This document shows positions 11,401 to 22,191 of a stretch of DNA of 64,000 bases, piece after piece; the first letter of the stretch is position 1, and every line of letters begins with the position of its first letter. The notes beneath the pieces were generated by a model. That model worked only from the letters and a program-made list of their open reading frames with translations, had not been told where the DNA came from and made no database searches. The stretch is from positions 54,412,268 to 54,476,267 of the forward strand of contig CM043944.1 of assembly GCA_014529385.2 (NCBI GenBank), written 5' to 3'. The position numbers were made by a program, and so were the translations under genes. This DNA comes from Adiantum capillus-veneris. Its lineage: Eukaryota > Streptophyta > Polypodiopsida > Polypodiales > Pteridaceae.

Positions 11401-12279
11401 ATGAATGTTGTGGGAGTGTTACCTTCTCCAAGTGGATCAAAGGCAGAACCCAAAATTCGTGTGAAGGTAGTGACGAGAGCCCAAGCAAAAGAAAATGCTG
11501 AGGACCAAGCTAATGAGGAGAAAGATCAACAACCCAAACAAGGGGAGACAACTAGTGTGTCAGTAAGGACTGGGAGAAAATCCTGGAAAGCCAAAAGAGA
11601 CAGAATTAAAGCAAAAGTAATTACAAATCAAACTGCACTACAAACAGAATTACAAGAGACAAAGGAGAAGTTAAAACAAGAACGGGAAAACAAAACGATG
11701 GTGAGTGATAAGAAACCAATGAAGGCATCTTCTGGAGGATCTGTGTTGGTAGACAAAGTCCTAGAGCCATTAGATGCTGCACTGGAAGCATATGAGGCTA
11801 GATTGAAACCCAACCAAACCCTAGAGCAACAAGTGATGAAATATCCTCACGCTGAGGTAGAGACTGAGAGGTTGAAAATGTGTAAGGAATTGGTAAAAAC
11901 TGCACAGGCAATGATGGAGCCTGAAGCACCAATTCCACCTCCAGAAACAAAACCAAAAAGTGTTGGATTTGAAATGCCTAAGGCAAAGGTTGTTGAAACA
12001 TTAACTCAAAGAAACATTGAGCTAGAATCACAAAAGGATATCCAAGCAAAGACTACAACACAAGAAACCAACAACCCAGAAATTCAACTAGATGATCAAG
12101 AAGTGGCCAACACCACTAATGATGCAAGGTCAAGATCACAATTTATGGCACCTATCCCAGAAATAGATGAGCCATGTCCAAATGAATTGTGGGAAGCAAT
12201 TAGAAGTGCAAAAGATGGAAGTGCGACTTTCCAATCTGCACCCATAATTGAGGTTAATACAGGGAATGAAGTCTATTAG
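11401..12279 (+). CDS. Hydrophilic Lys/Glu-rich ORF of the retrotransposon
   Basis: An open frame of 292 codons between the zinc-finger segment and the protease. The product is highly charged. Residues about 25-130 are rich in Lys, Glu and Gln and likely coiled-coil (around LQTELQETKEKLKQEREN); residues 130-250 are Pro/Glu/Thr-rich. No enzyme motif is visible. From its position it is a gag-to-protease linker or the C-terminal part of gag. It continues after a single stop at 12277-12279 into the protease segment, so in the active ancestor both were probably parts of one polyprotein (inference). Confidence 0.6.
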   Translation: MNVVGVLPSPSGSKAEPKIRVKVVTRAQAKENAEDQANEEKDQQPKQGETTSVSVRTGRKSWKAKRDRIKAKVITNQTALQTELQETKEKLKQERENKTMVSDKKPMKASSGGSVLVDKVLEPLDAALEAYEARLKPNQTLEQQVMKYPHAEVETERLKMCKELVKTAQAMMEPEAPIPPPETKPKSVGFEMPKAKVVETLTQRNIELESQKDIQAKTTTQETNNPEIQLDDQEVANTTNDARSRSQFMAPIPEIDEPCPNELWEAIRSAKDGSATFQSAPIIEVNTGNEVY

Positions 12280-12345
12280 GGAGACATTCAATCTCTAAAT
12301 GGAGATGCAGGGACGGAAGTTTCAATTGAAAGCAAACCAGAGTCC

Positions 12346-13714
12346 TTGAAGACCTTACCCTCATACATAGGAGAACATGAGGCACACTCAGAGACTAGAG
12401 TGGTGCCATCTCAGAGGAAAGCCATATCCAAGATGATGGATACAAAGAGTATGCAAGAGTTGATGTCAGCTCCAATACAGTGCACCATTACTCTATCTGA
12501 ACTGCTTAAGATTAGACCACACGTATGTGATGAAGTAGGCAACAATTTGGGGAAGATGGGATTAAAGATACCTCTTCAAGATCTACCCTCAAATGAACAA
12601 TCAAACAAAACTCAACAAGAAAGTGCAAACGCTAAACCTATGCCAATAAACAAGGTGGAGGAATATTGCGAAGGAGAAGAAGGAAACACCACCTTACCTG
12701 TGGAATACAAAGGAGTTAAAACATTGGCTATACTTGATAGTGGGGCTGGAGTAGCCATAGACACAAAAGACATTTGGAAAAAATGGGGTAGACTAGCGCT
12801 TATGAAAACTAGAATGAAGCTGCAACTTGCAGATGGATACACGAAAAAAACTCTGGGTATCTTAGAGAAAAGTATTATGACTTCTTGTGGAATTGAATAT
12901 GAACATACATTTGCAATAGTAGATTTTGGAAAAAGGGAACAATTTTGATATCATTTTAGGAAGACCTTTCATGCGTCAACTTAAGATGGTTCAAGATTGG
13001 GGCTATGACTATATCTACTTGAGACATAAAAATATCACCACAAAAACAAGCATAAAAGACCATAGCTATAGAGATGTGAATAGAACTCCGTTAGAAGAAA
13101 TTGACTCTTCTATAGTCAATGGGAAAGAGATACATGCGTGGCTACAAACCAAACAAGAACTTTGGATGTGTGGTGCTTCGAAGTGTGGAAGCTCAGTGAA
13201 GGAGGATTGCATCCTAGAAAGATCAATGGACGATGAAGCTTACATACCGGAACCCTTTCCAAAGGAGTTATTTGAGCCATTTGGATGGACTCAAATATTG
13301 GCAACCTTGGATGTGTGTGTGAATGAGCTAACTCCAACCAAGTTTTGTGATGAGGAAGGGTATGATATAACTCCCGTATTTACGATAAAGGTGTTGAAGG
13401 AAGCTAACGAGATTTGTGAGCGTGAAGGCAGAAAAGGTGAAATAGATAGCAACGTCATGGAGCATGATGCCAAAGTGCACATGAAGAAAGTAGAGCAACA
13501 ACGAGAATATGTCATCATTGACATATCTGAAGAAACAAAGAAGCCGAATCCAGAAAAAGTGCAACTGAAAGTAGATGAAGGAGAAAATCTTCCAAGTTCA
13601 ACGGCAAATCTTCAACAAACACAAGATCAAAAGAAGATTTATGCGGACAACGATAATCAAATTCAATTTATGCGGACAAACAGGGCTCAAGGTTACATGT
13701 TCGGCCGCGATTGA
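12346..13714 (+). pseudogene. Retropepsin-like aspartic protease of the retrotransposon (one frameshift)
   Basis: Cleaves the retrotransposon polyprotein. The active-site segment ILDSGAGVAIDT (DSG triad) lies near residue 130 of the first ORF (12346-12948). The flap/C-terminal signature IILGRPFMRQL is encoded in the next frame (12926-13714), so a -1 shift near 12935-12950 breaks the gene. Downstream of the LGRP motif the frame continues as a charged tail of unknown function. Reverse transcriptase would be expected next in an autonomous element, but none is found. Confidence 0.75.
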
Positions 13715-14654
13715 TCCTTATGCTACTAAGAATCTAATGACTTATGGAACATGGATCATGATGGGAAAGCCACCAATCAATAAGCTAGAAGAAACAGTTT
13801 ACACAAGTTCAAAAATGCCGATTCCTAGCTTTGGAGTGGCAGAAGTTGTACTCAAATTGAGTACGGGGGAGTATAAATATACTTTCCACATAATCAACTC
13901 CCATCATATCAAAGAGAGCCTGGTCGTGACAGAAAGCTGGAGGAACATCTTCTTTCGACAACAATCAAAAGCTTCAACAACAACAACGGTAAGACTCCAT
14001 GAAGCTTCTCAAATCCATGTAGAGAAGAAATCGCCAACCATCATGGAAAAAGGTAAAGCAAAGGTAAACATTGAAGTATATCAACCTCGCCACACGACTT
14101 TACCTTCAACGAGATTCCATAAAATTTCCCACGAAGCCTCTACATCAAGAGCCACACCATCAACAATGCAATGGAAACCAAAGCAAAAAGTCTACCAACC
14201 AAAGTCTCCATCACAAAAAAGCATCCAAAAGAAGCCGAAGAATGTCAACCAAGTGTTGGTATCCAAAGAGCACATCCAAGTCAAAGATCAAGTTTGGATA
14301 CATGAAACACGGGTTCAACCACAACAACAAAAGGTGACAGGGTGGGTAGCATCAAATGAGTCAATCATTGCTAAAGGCTACTTCGAAGGAAACATTAATG
14401 TTTGGGCCAAAAAGCCTAAATTCACGGCCTGGATGTACTCACCTCAAGAAAGAAGTTCTACAATGAGCGAGCCAAGCTATCAACAAAATAAAAACAACTC
14501 AAGCAGGAGAAAGAACAACAAAAAAGGACAGAAGAAAAGACCTTCCAAGAAAGCAACACAACAAGTATGGGTACCAAAGTCAAACTTCAATGAAGCTACC
14601 CAACACAAACAGATGCAGCAATGGATGGTTCCTGTCAAACTACTTGAAGCATAA
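13575..14654 (+). CDS. Basic ORF with repeated Trp-x-Pro-Lys motifs
   Basis: An open frame of 359 codons that starts inside the end of the protease frame. Residues about 40-135 (KVTCSAAIDPYATKNLMTYG to VVTESWRN) look like a folded domain and could be a second, inactive protease-like fold; that is a guess. Residues 190-359 are very basic, rich in Lys, Gln, Ser and Pro, and carry repeated Trp motifs: QVWIHE, GWVASN, VWAKKPKF, VWVPKSNF, QWMVPV. After the stop at 14652 the series continues (IWLPK, KWIPR, VWIQK) to about 14890. It replaces the place of reverse transcriptase and integrase. Function unknown; the basic, aromatic-spaced repeats suggest nucleic-acid binding. Confidence 0.5.
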   Translation: MKEKIFQVQRQIFNKHKIKRRFMRTTIIKFNLCGQTGLKVTCSAAIDPYATKNLMTYGTWIMMGKPPINKLEETVYTSSKMPIPSFGVAEVVLKLSTGEYKYTFHIINSHHIKESLVVTESWRNIFFRQQSKASTTTTVRLHEASQIHVEKKSPTIMEKGKAKVNIEVYQPRHTTLPSTRFHKISHEASTSRATPSTMQWKPKQKVYQPKSPSQKSIQKKPKNVNQVLVSKEHIQVKDQVWIHETRVQPQQQKVTGWVASNESIIAKGYFEGNINVWAKKPKFTAWMYSPQERSSTMSEPSYQQNKNNSSRRKNNKKGQKKRPSKKATQQVWVPKSNFNEATQHKQMQQWMVPVKLLEA

Positions 14655-16350
14655 AGATTCTATGAAGGTTACACCCAAATATGGTTACCCAAAGTAGTTG
14701 CTCAACCTAGAGCCACTAAGACCAACCAAGTAGCAAAGGACCGCACACAAAGACAATCAACAACAACAAAGAGCCAATGGAGACTAAACACAACCAAGGG
14801 AGAAACAACCTCAAAATGGATCCCTCGTCTTCTACTACAAAAGCAAGGCTTTTACAATGGTAATAGCCAAGTATGGATACAAAAGCCTAGTGTCCATCAA
14901 GTCACAAAAACACTGTTGAAAACTCAAGCTCCTCACAAAGAAGAAAAAGTAAAGATACAACAATGCGGCCTCCTTACGGAACATCCCATGCACCAAAAGA
15001 AGCTAGAGGAGTCAAAGTATACCAACTTACTTGAAAAGATGGTGGCATCCAAAGACCAAAACAATGAGAGAGGCCTTAATATCAAGAACTTCTGGCATTG
15101 GGTTTCAGGCCATGAACAGGTAAGTCCAAGTCTCCATTAAAAATACATGGCATAAAAGTCAAGAGTCGGGCAGCTGAGCCACTAAATGAGCAAGGCATTA
15201 GTCCCAAAGCTTCAAGTAATATTCTCTGTGGTCTACGAGTCTTAGCTATTCTAGGTACTGCTCAAGGTGGAGGAGTTGAGCATATTTATGTTGTGTCACT
15301 CATGTTGGTATAGGTGAGCATAAGAGTCCAAGTCTATGTATTTTAAGTTTGGTAAAGTGAAGAAGAGAGTCCAAAAGACGCTCACACACTACGCATAGTG
15401 AGGAATGAGTGGAGAAGCTTCTACATCAAAAACCCTTCTTGGAAACGTGCAAGCTATTGAGACGTCCTTTGATGTCACATGTGCTACATTTGTTCCTTGA
15501 AGCACCCATTAACTCCATCTTTTACACTACATGCTTTTGTTTAAAAACTTCTCATAAGCATATAGAGTGTCCCATAATTGGCACTTACATTAGGCACTCT
15601 TTCTTTGTTTCTCCCAAGCACTCACCTTGCATGACAGGTACTTCGAGTAAAATGCTCAACTCCAATAAGAGCGTATACCAAAGGCACTTTTTCCCAACTG
15701 GGTTTTTCCCTTTGGTCATTCAGGTTTTAAGACCCTAATCTAGACCTCATCATCAACTTCTTGTATATATTCCTTCTACATCAACAAAAAGGAAAGGGCT
15801 ACCCAATCCATAAACAACAACTTGGAGCAAAAACAGCAAGTCTCCATATGCTTATCAAGAGCATCTTTTATCTTCAAGGGTGACAAAAAAGCTCCATCCA
15901 ACAATGGCAAGTCAAAGAATGGCCTACAACATCAAGCAATGAGAAATTTAGCAAACGAGCTATCCACAAAAATAAAAAATAGCTCACACAGTGCTTCAAC
16001 ATTGGTGACCTATTGCAAACAGCTCAAATAACAGTGGACCTTGAATGAATATCTATCATAAATTCCATGCCACAAGGAGGATCCGTTCTACACGATCAAA
16101 CACTTCAACATCCATCTTTACGGCAACTAAGATTGACAACCAAGAGGCGAATGCACAACAAAAAGAACATTGCCTCGATAATCAAAGCTCAAATAATGTA
16201 TCAACAACATGACAGCTATGCATCACTCAAGGAAGGGGGGAGTATCATCAACGACAACGTGCTTCCCAAGATAAAGATCAACCTTGAAGACAAAGTTGAA
16301 GAAAACCCTATGACAAAACTGCACAAGGTCGTGTCAAGGGACGACACGAG
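14655..16350 (+). other. Degenerate 3' internal region of the non-autonomous LTR element
   Basis: Carries remnants of the Trp-motif coding sequence to about 14900, then only short interrupted ORFs (15409-15738, 15822-16031, 16067-16354) with no recognisable domain. In an autonomous Ty3 element the pol genes would occupy this interval. The phrase GGAAGGGGGGAGT occurs twice (about 16231 and 16354), the second as the polypurine tract. Confidence 0.5.
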
Positions 16351-16365
16351 CTAGGAAGGGGGGAG
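16351..16365 (+). other. Polypurine tract
   Basis: GGAAGGGGGGAG lies immediately before an LTR starting TGTTTGG. This is the expected plus-strand primer position and confirms plus orientation. Confidence 0.75.
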
Positions 16366-17241
16366 TGTTTGGAGGTGATAACGACATACAAGTGCCCACC
16401 TAGCCAAGGCGCCCGTTGGGTCAGCCGGCCAAAGTTTTGATGTGGTCACATTATTTTTCCGATGTTTAATACATCAAACCCTGTAAAAGTATAATGACAA
16501 TCGCCTATGTCAAGTCAGAGTCAAAGATGTAATTTTTCCAATGATGTATGTAAAGGTCCATGAGAAGTTGGCGGCCAGCCACTTTAGAATGCTCTAGGTA
16601 TATAATACACTAAGGTTAGTGGGAAAGGGGAGATTATTTTTTGAAGATAAGGGACTATTGCGTTACGTACAGAGAGCTACCTCTTTGCTCCAACTTATAA
16701 TCATCGCTTCTGTGGCTACGGTAATCCAAATTCAGCTTTGTTTCTTGCATTGTGTTCCTCTTACTCTGCTCTCCCACTCAAGTGTAAGCATTCAAGATTC
16801 GGTGAAGGTTTTAAACGCATCCGTTTAGGCCTTAAATCGATGTTTTGAGTGTTTATATCCGTATTTTATGTTGTTTTGACCCTAGGAGAGGCTTTAGGGA
16901 CCTAAAAACGACCCTTTAGGATCATTTGTTTATTGTTTTTGCGTACTGTGAGACGAACGGTCGTGATCATTGTACCTCTCTAGAATGCTGTGGCAGTGAT
17001 AGGATATGTTCCTGATAGTCCCCTGTAGCTTCCCTTCAAGTTTCGTGCGATTCCGATATGATTTGCATGGTGAACGGGCGTGATGACTGTAGAGCTATGT
17101 AGAAGGACATAGGAAGATTACTTGGCTTTAGTGTGATCGATTTGCTTGTAGAGTTAGTAGTTGCATCTCTTCGAGTTCACTTCATTAGGATTGACACCCT
17201 AGTGAGTTTCCATGCCTCATCCGAGTTGCTTCCCCTGTATC
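16366..17241 (+). repeat. 3' LTR of the non-autonomous LTR element (end tentative)
   Basis: Starts TGTTTGGAGG right after the polypurine tract. A TATA-like TATATAATAC at about 16600 fits an LTR promoter. It contains degenerate relatives of the leader palindrome (ACGGTCGTGATCATTGTACC near 16957). The right end is placed at CCCCTGTATCA because LTRs end in CA and LINE-like sequence follows. No partner LTR is in the window, so this end is uncertain. Confidence 0.5.
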
Positions 17242-17289
17242 AATAATTTTATGTTGATGCTTGAGAGCTATGCTATGGACGTCCGTCGC

Positions 17290-18319
17290 GGCGACCCGCA
17301 GACAACTTTCAATAGTGGATCCATGTATTAAGGAGCATAATTCTGAAATAATGGAAGCTCCATTTGAGGAAAAAGAATTTCTTTAGGCCCTCAGAAAGTT
17401 GGGGAACGACAAGACCCCAAGGGCATGTGGATTGACAAAGGAATTTGTGATGGTATTCTAGAATGAGCTGAACTCTCTGATAATATCAATAATTAATCAT
17501 ATATGGAAATCTCAATGTATGGTTCCACTATTGAAATAGGGAATCATCAAGTTGTTACCTAAGAAGACATTTCTTGCATTTTTATCAGATTCGAGACCTA
17601 TAACTATGATGGGCATTATGTACAAACTACTAGCTAAAGCAGTTGAAATTAGAATCGCACCTCTCTTGAGGAAACATGTCATGAGACCCAAGCTGGTTTT
17701 ATTGGAGGGAGATCCATATTAGACAACATTTTGACTATCATGTTAGGAGTTGGAGCAAGTAGAAAAACAAATGAGAAAGTGGTATTATTGCAACTGGATT
17801 TTGCCAAAGCTTTTGACTCAATTATCTGGGACTTTGTGATAAGGTCATTACTAAATTGGGGTTTGGTAAGAAATTGGTTTCATGTATAATGTTGTTGGGG
17901 GAGGGTACAACCTCTCAAGTTCTACTTAATGTTGGGCTTTCTGATATTTTTTAATGTCAGTAGATTTGTATGGCAAAGGTGTCTTCTTAGTCCATTATTG
18001 GTTTTTTGTAGCAACTCATCCTTTATTTTGTTTCTTAGCTGCTCAAGCCAGTGTTGATAATCTAAAAGGACTTCAAATAGGGCAAGAACAAGTGGTTGTA
18101 GTAGGCTTTGCAGATGATACTATTACCTTCCTACAGGCAAATAATGAAAATATTGGAAAATGCATGAGCTACCTCAATGTATATTCTCTAACTACTGGTC
18201 TTGAAATCAACCTAGGGAAATATAGCATGATAGATGCATCATAAAAAAAGTTTAACTCTCTCATTTGGAGGGGAAAAAGTCTACCTAGGGGTACAATCTT
18301 CACATGCTTAGGATACCCA
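17290..18319 (+). pseudogene. LINE (non-LTR) reverse transcriptase fragment
   Basis: Six-frame reading gives LINE-type RT motifs in order, across several frameshifts and stops: DKTPRACGLTKEF near 17415, IIKLLPKKT and SRPITMMG near 17550-17610, GGRSILDNILTI near 17705, LQLDFAKAFDS near 17790, and the catalytic FADDT within VVVVGFADDTITFLQ near 18105 (open part 17954-18244). This is followed by TGLEINLGK and VYLGVQ up to 18300. The order matches the fingers, palm (FADD box) and post-palm of plant L1-type RT. The fragment is cut at 18319 by the CACTA copy 2 terminus, so its 3' part would lie beyond that element, outside the window. It lacks endonuclease sequence. Confidence 0.8.
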
Positions 18320-18499
18320 CATTACAAGAGGTTCTTCATATTAGCAATGCTAGCAGTGCGATGCTCAAATGTGAAAATCCACGGTGTCGCTTTGCCCGTC
18401 GCTATACTATTTGTTGCTTAACGATGTGCATAGTGACGCTGACAGGGATTAAAGAAAAGCCAAGAGCACCAAAAACTCAGATCTCAGGTATGAGTTTTG

Positions 18500-18714
18500 G
18501 TGCTCTCAATTTACAGGTATAACTGTACCTCTCTCTCTCTCTCCCCCCCCCCCCCCCCACACACACACACACACGCGCAAGGAGAAGAAGGAGAGCCAGG
18601 TATGCTTCTTCCCTCTCCTCCCTCTCATGTTCCCTTCCCCTCTTTCTCTTTCTCTCCCCCTCTTTGTCTCTTATCTCATACACACACACACACATATTGT
18701 GTGTGTGTGTGTGT

Positions 18715-18769
<55 letters not shown>

Positions 18770-19122
18770 TACACACATGCATAAAAAAAAACACATACAC
18801 ACACACATTGAATGTACAAGGAATGTACACACACATGCATACACATACACAATGAGAGAGAGAGAGAGAAAGAGAGAGATAAGGGTAGAAAACAAAGAGA
18901 GGGATAGAGATACATAAGAAAAATAGAGAAAATAAGAAATGAAATGTTATATTAAATGTCTTCAAAATCTCAAAATAATTCATGAGACCAATCTGATAAA
19001 CTCCTTGTCGATTGAATTGTCCAAGAAAAAAGTGCAATGTCGATGAAGAGTTTCTTCAATGTCTGCCTTTGTAAATAGACAGACTATGACATATCTATAT
19101 AAAGATAGAGGAAAATAAACAT

Positions 19123-19185
<63 letters not shown>

Positions 19186-19493
19186 ACATAGGTTTAAGAT
19201 TTAGTTTTTATATCTAAGTTAGGTTTAAATTTAATATAAGAGCTTCGGGGTTAGATTTATAATTTAACTCAAGATTTAGGTTTAGAGCTGAAGAAGAGGC
19301 CCAACCATCTTTGTCTATTTTGTAGAGCTTAAAGGTGTTTGAAGCTAATTAGCTTTGGAATGTTCAAAGGGTAGGCAACAACACTAGCTGCGAAAAGCGT
19401 TCTCCATCTGCTGAGCTTGAGTGATGGAAGAGGAAAGTGGATAACTCAGGACTTTCACAACGTATGAAGTTGCCTTGTGTGTGTGTGTGTGTG

Positions 19494-19578
<85 letters not shown>

Positions 19579-19620
19579 ACTTGCCGTGTTTAGAAATTAG
19601 AGCAGTTGTGAATTGCTACA
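18500..19620 (+). repeat. Microsatellite-rich 5' leader of CACTA copy 2
   Basis: Holds (TC)n, (C)n and (AC)n at 18530-18575, (GT)n at 18699-18716, (GA)n at 18718-18766, 19125-19181 and 19498-19575, plus telomere-like TTTAGGTTTAGA units at 19195-19285. All have counterparts, inverted, in copy 1 at 5290-6930. Long ORFs here on both strands are repeat translations. Confidence 0.85.
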
Positions 19621-22191
19621 GCTGAAGTGGCAAAGGGGTTTTTTCCACTACATGCATTGTCATGTAGACGTGGGTGTGTAGATTTCTTGTACCCACAAAT
19701 ATAGGCATTGACAAATAAAGACGATATTATAACCAGGTGGTTCTGATCTCCTTGATCTATGGTTTCTTGATTGTGAGGGAGATTAAGAGAGACAGATAAG
19801 AGATGGGGGATGCCGATAGAAGATTAAATTTATGTTCAGGTTATAAGGTTTTTACATTCATTATGAGTAGTGATGACGATGTGGGGCCGTCCAACCAAAA
19901 TGCCTCTCTCTCAACAAGGACCTTATGTCCTTGTAGTCAATGCAAACATGTTGTGCGACAAACAAGACGCATTTCTTTGCGGCACGTTCACGAATTTGGT
20001 GAGTTTGATCCATCTATTATAGATCAAGTTGTTTCCAATTACAACTCGTTGGAGTCTGACGCTGGCCAACAGACAGCAATCTTGCAACCCAATAGACGTA
20101 TTTGTAGATGCTTCGGTCAAGTAGCATATGTGAGGCCACAAGATGTAGCCTCTGAGAGCTCGGAGGGTGATCATGCAGACCCCATTCCCAATGAGGCTAT
20201 GTTTGAGCCCGAGATCAATGAAATGATTGAGACGATCATAGATTAAAAAATGCTTATCTATGATGACATGAAAAGTGAAGCCGTATGATGGAGCACGCGT
20301 ATCTAGATTGAAGTTGCTTCTGGTTCTTCTCAACATGCAGGCAAAGTTTAGATGGAGTGACACCAAAATCACAACACTTTTTAGGTGATCAATTTCAACG
20401 TGTTTACTTAAATAAAAAGCTCTAAATGTATAATGATCCGATAGATTACTTACACAAGTGTACCACATTTTTTTGCTATGTAGATTGCTCAAAGAGCACA
20501 TATTGCCAGCTGATAATGTTATGCCAGATTCTAGAGAGGAAGCAAAACATGGGGATGGATTACAATTCCATTCATGCTTGTCCTAACAACTGCATTCTTT
20601 TTGGAGGGGAATATATAGACATGGAGGAAGTGTCCGAAATGTGATTTCGAGAGATATCAAGTAGATCTCCACGGACAAAAAATCCCGAAGAAGGTTTTGC
20701 GACACTTTTCTTTGTTGCCTTGTATCAAATATTTCTTTTAATGTAAGTCCATGGCTGTGCCCTACCATCATGGAACAAGGAGAATAGATCTTCGGATGGT
20801 GTGCTCCAGATTCCTACAGATTGCACAACTTGGAAGCATATAGACGATGCATGGCCGGATTTTGCGATGGAAGCTCAAAATTTGTACCTCAATCTGGCTA
20901 TGGGTGGCGTAAATCCATTTGGTCAGAGGTCAACATCTTACAATGTATGGCCAGTTGTCATCGTTTACAATATTTCCCCGTGGTTGACTACCAAGAAGGG
21001 ACACCTGTTTCTAAGCTTGATTGTGCCGGGGTGGTATAAAGTGAAGAATATGGATGTGTATCTTTTTCCGCTATTGGAAGAGCTACAAAAATTGTGGATT
21101 GGCATAGAAGTGGTGGGTATGGGCCGACACACAGGTTGACGCAATGTTTTGATCAGAGGCATTCTAATGTGGACCATGCATGACTATCCCGGACTAATAG
21201 AATGCTCATGTGATATATACTCAAACTCAAAAACTATAAACCTTGGTTTTTCTCAAGCTTCTCGTTGTGTTGTGTATACATGCAGGGATTCAAACAAGCG
21301 GATCTAGAGCATGTGTCACATGTGGACCTAGACTTAATGCACGTCGGGCGCTCTCACTGAAGAAGCAAATCTACAAAGGTCATCAAGCGCATCTTCCAGA
21401 GAATCATGAGTTACACAAACATTTTTTGGAAAGAGAGCCACCGAGGATGTCTACTTGAGCATGGTTAGAGCAAAAGGAGATGTGTGATGACGGTTTGCCC
21501 CTAGAGATGAAGAGACTCTCTATATGGTACGAGTTACCATATTGGCTAGACTCATGATCAATCACTTGCTCGATCCAATGCACATATTCAAGAATGTGGG
21601 TAATCTGCTATGGGACCATCTCATCGGCAAGAAAGATACTTTGGGGTCCAGAATTGACCATAAAAATGTGGATCTTATGGAGCAATATTGCTCGCAGACA
21701 GCACCCAATGGATTAAAAAAACTCCCTAAAGTGCCATGGATTTTGACAAGAGGCTAAGAATGCAAAGTACAAGAGATTATTCAATCTGTGCGGATGCCCA
21801 CTGGCGTAATACACTCCCTCCGAACATGTTTCACTAAAGAAGGGAAGCTTACTGGTTTGAAGTCACACGACTGGCATAAAATGTGTCAGATATTTTTGAA
21901 GTGGAATATATCATAGTGAAATTGTGTAACATATCCATGTGTGGAATTTAATATCACTGCTAGATGTGTTTTATAGTTTATTTTACAAGTGGGCATTGAG
22001 GGACGTGTCTCTCCTGACATCCGTACCACAATCTACAAACTCGCGAAGTTGGTGCAATGGATATCACAAAAGGAGATCCATGTAGATTCCCTAAATTGAT
22101 AGGCATAAGATTAGAGGAATATCCATCAAGAACATCAAAGAATTTCCCTCTATCAAAGGGCATATAAATCCTCAAACAAAGTCCATAAGCA

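Larger units (their letters stand above)
7003..17241 (+). mobile_element. Non-autonomous Ty3-like LTR retrotransposon (large derivative, gag and protease, no RT)
   Basis: The internal region opens with a tRNA-Asp-type primer site (7009) and closes with a polypurine tract (16351-16365) followed by an LTR that begins TGTTTGG. Between them are a repeat-rich leader (7.1-9.5 kb), gag, a zinc-finger ORF, a long hydrophilic ORF, an aspartic protease and a basic Trp-motif ORF. No reverse transcriptase, RNase H or integrase motif is seen in any frame. The element therefore must have relied on enzymes of a relative. Its 5' LTR lies to the left of CACTA copy 1, which is inserted at the LTR/primer-site junction, so the left boundary here is only that of the internal part. 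The 3' LTR end near 17241 is tentative. Confidence 0.7.

Noticed and set aside
18477-19189. Long low-complexity ORFs on both strands near 18.5-19.2 kb
   Set aside because: Microsatellite translations in the CACTA leader.
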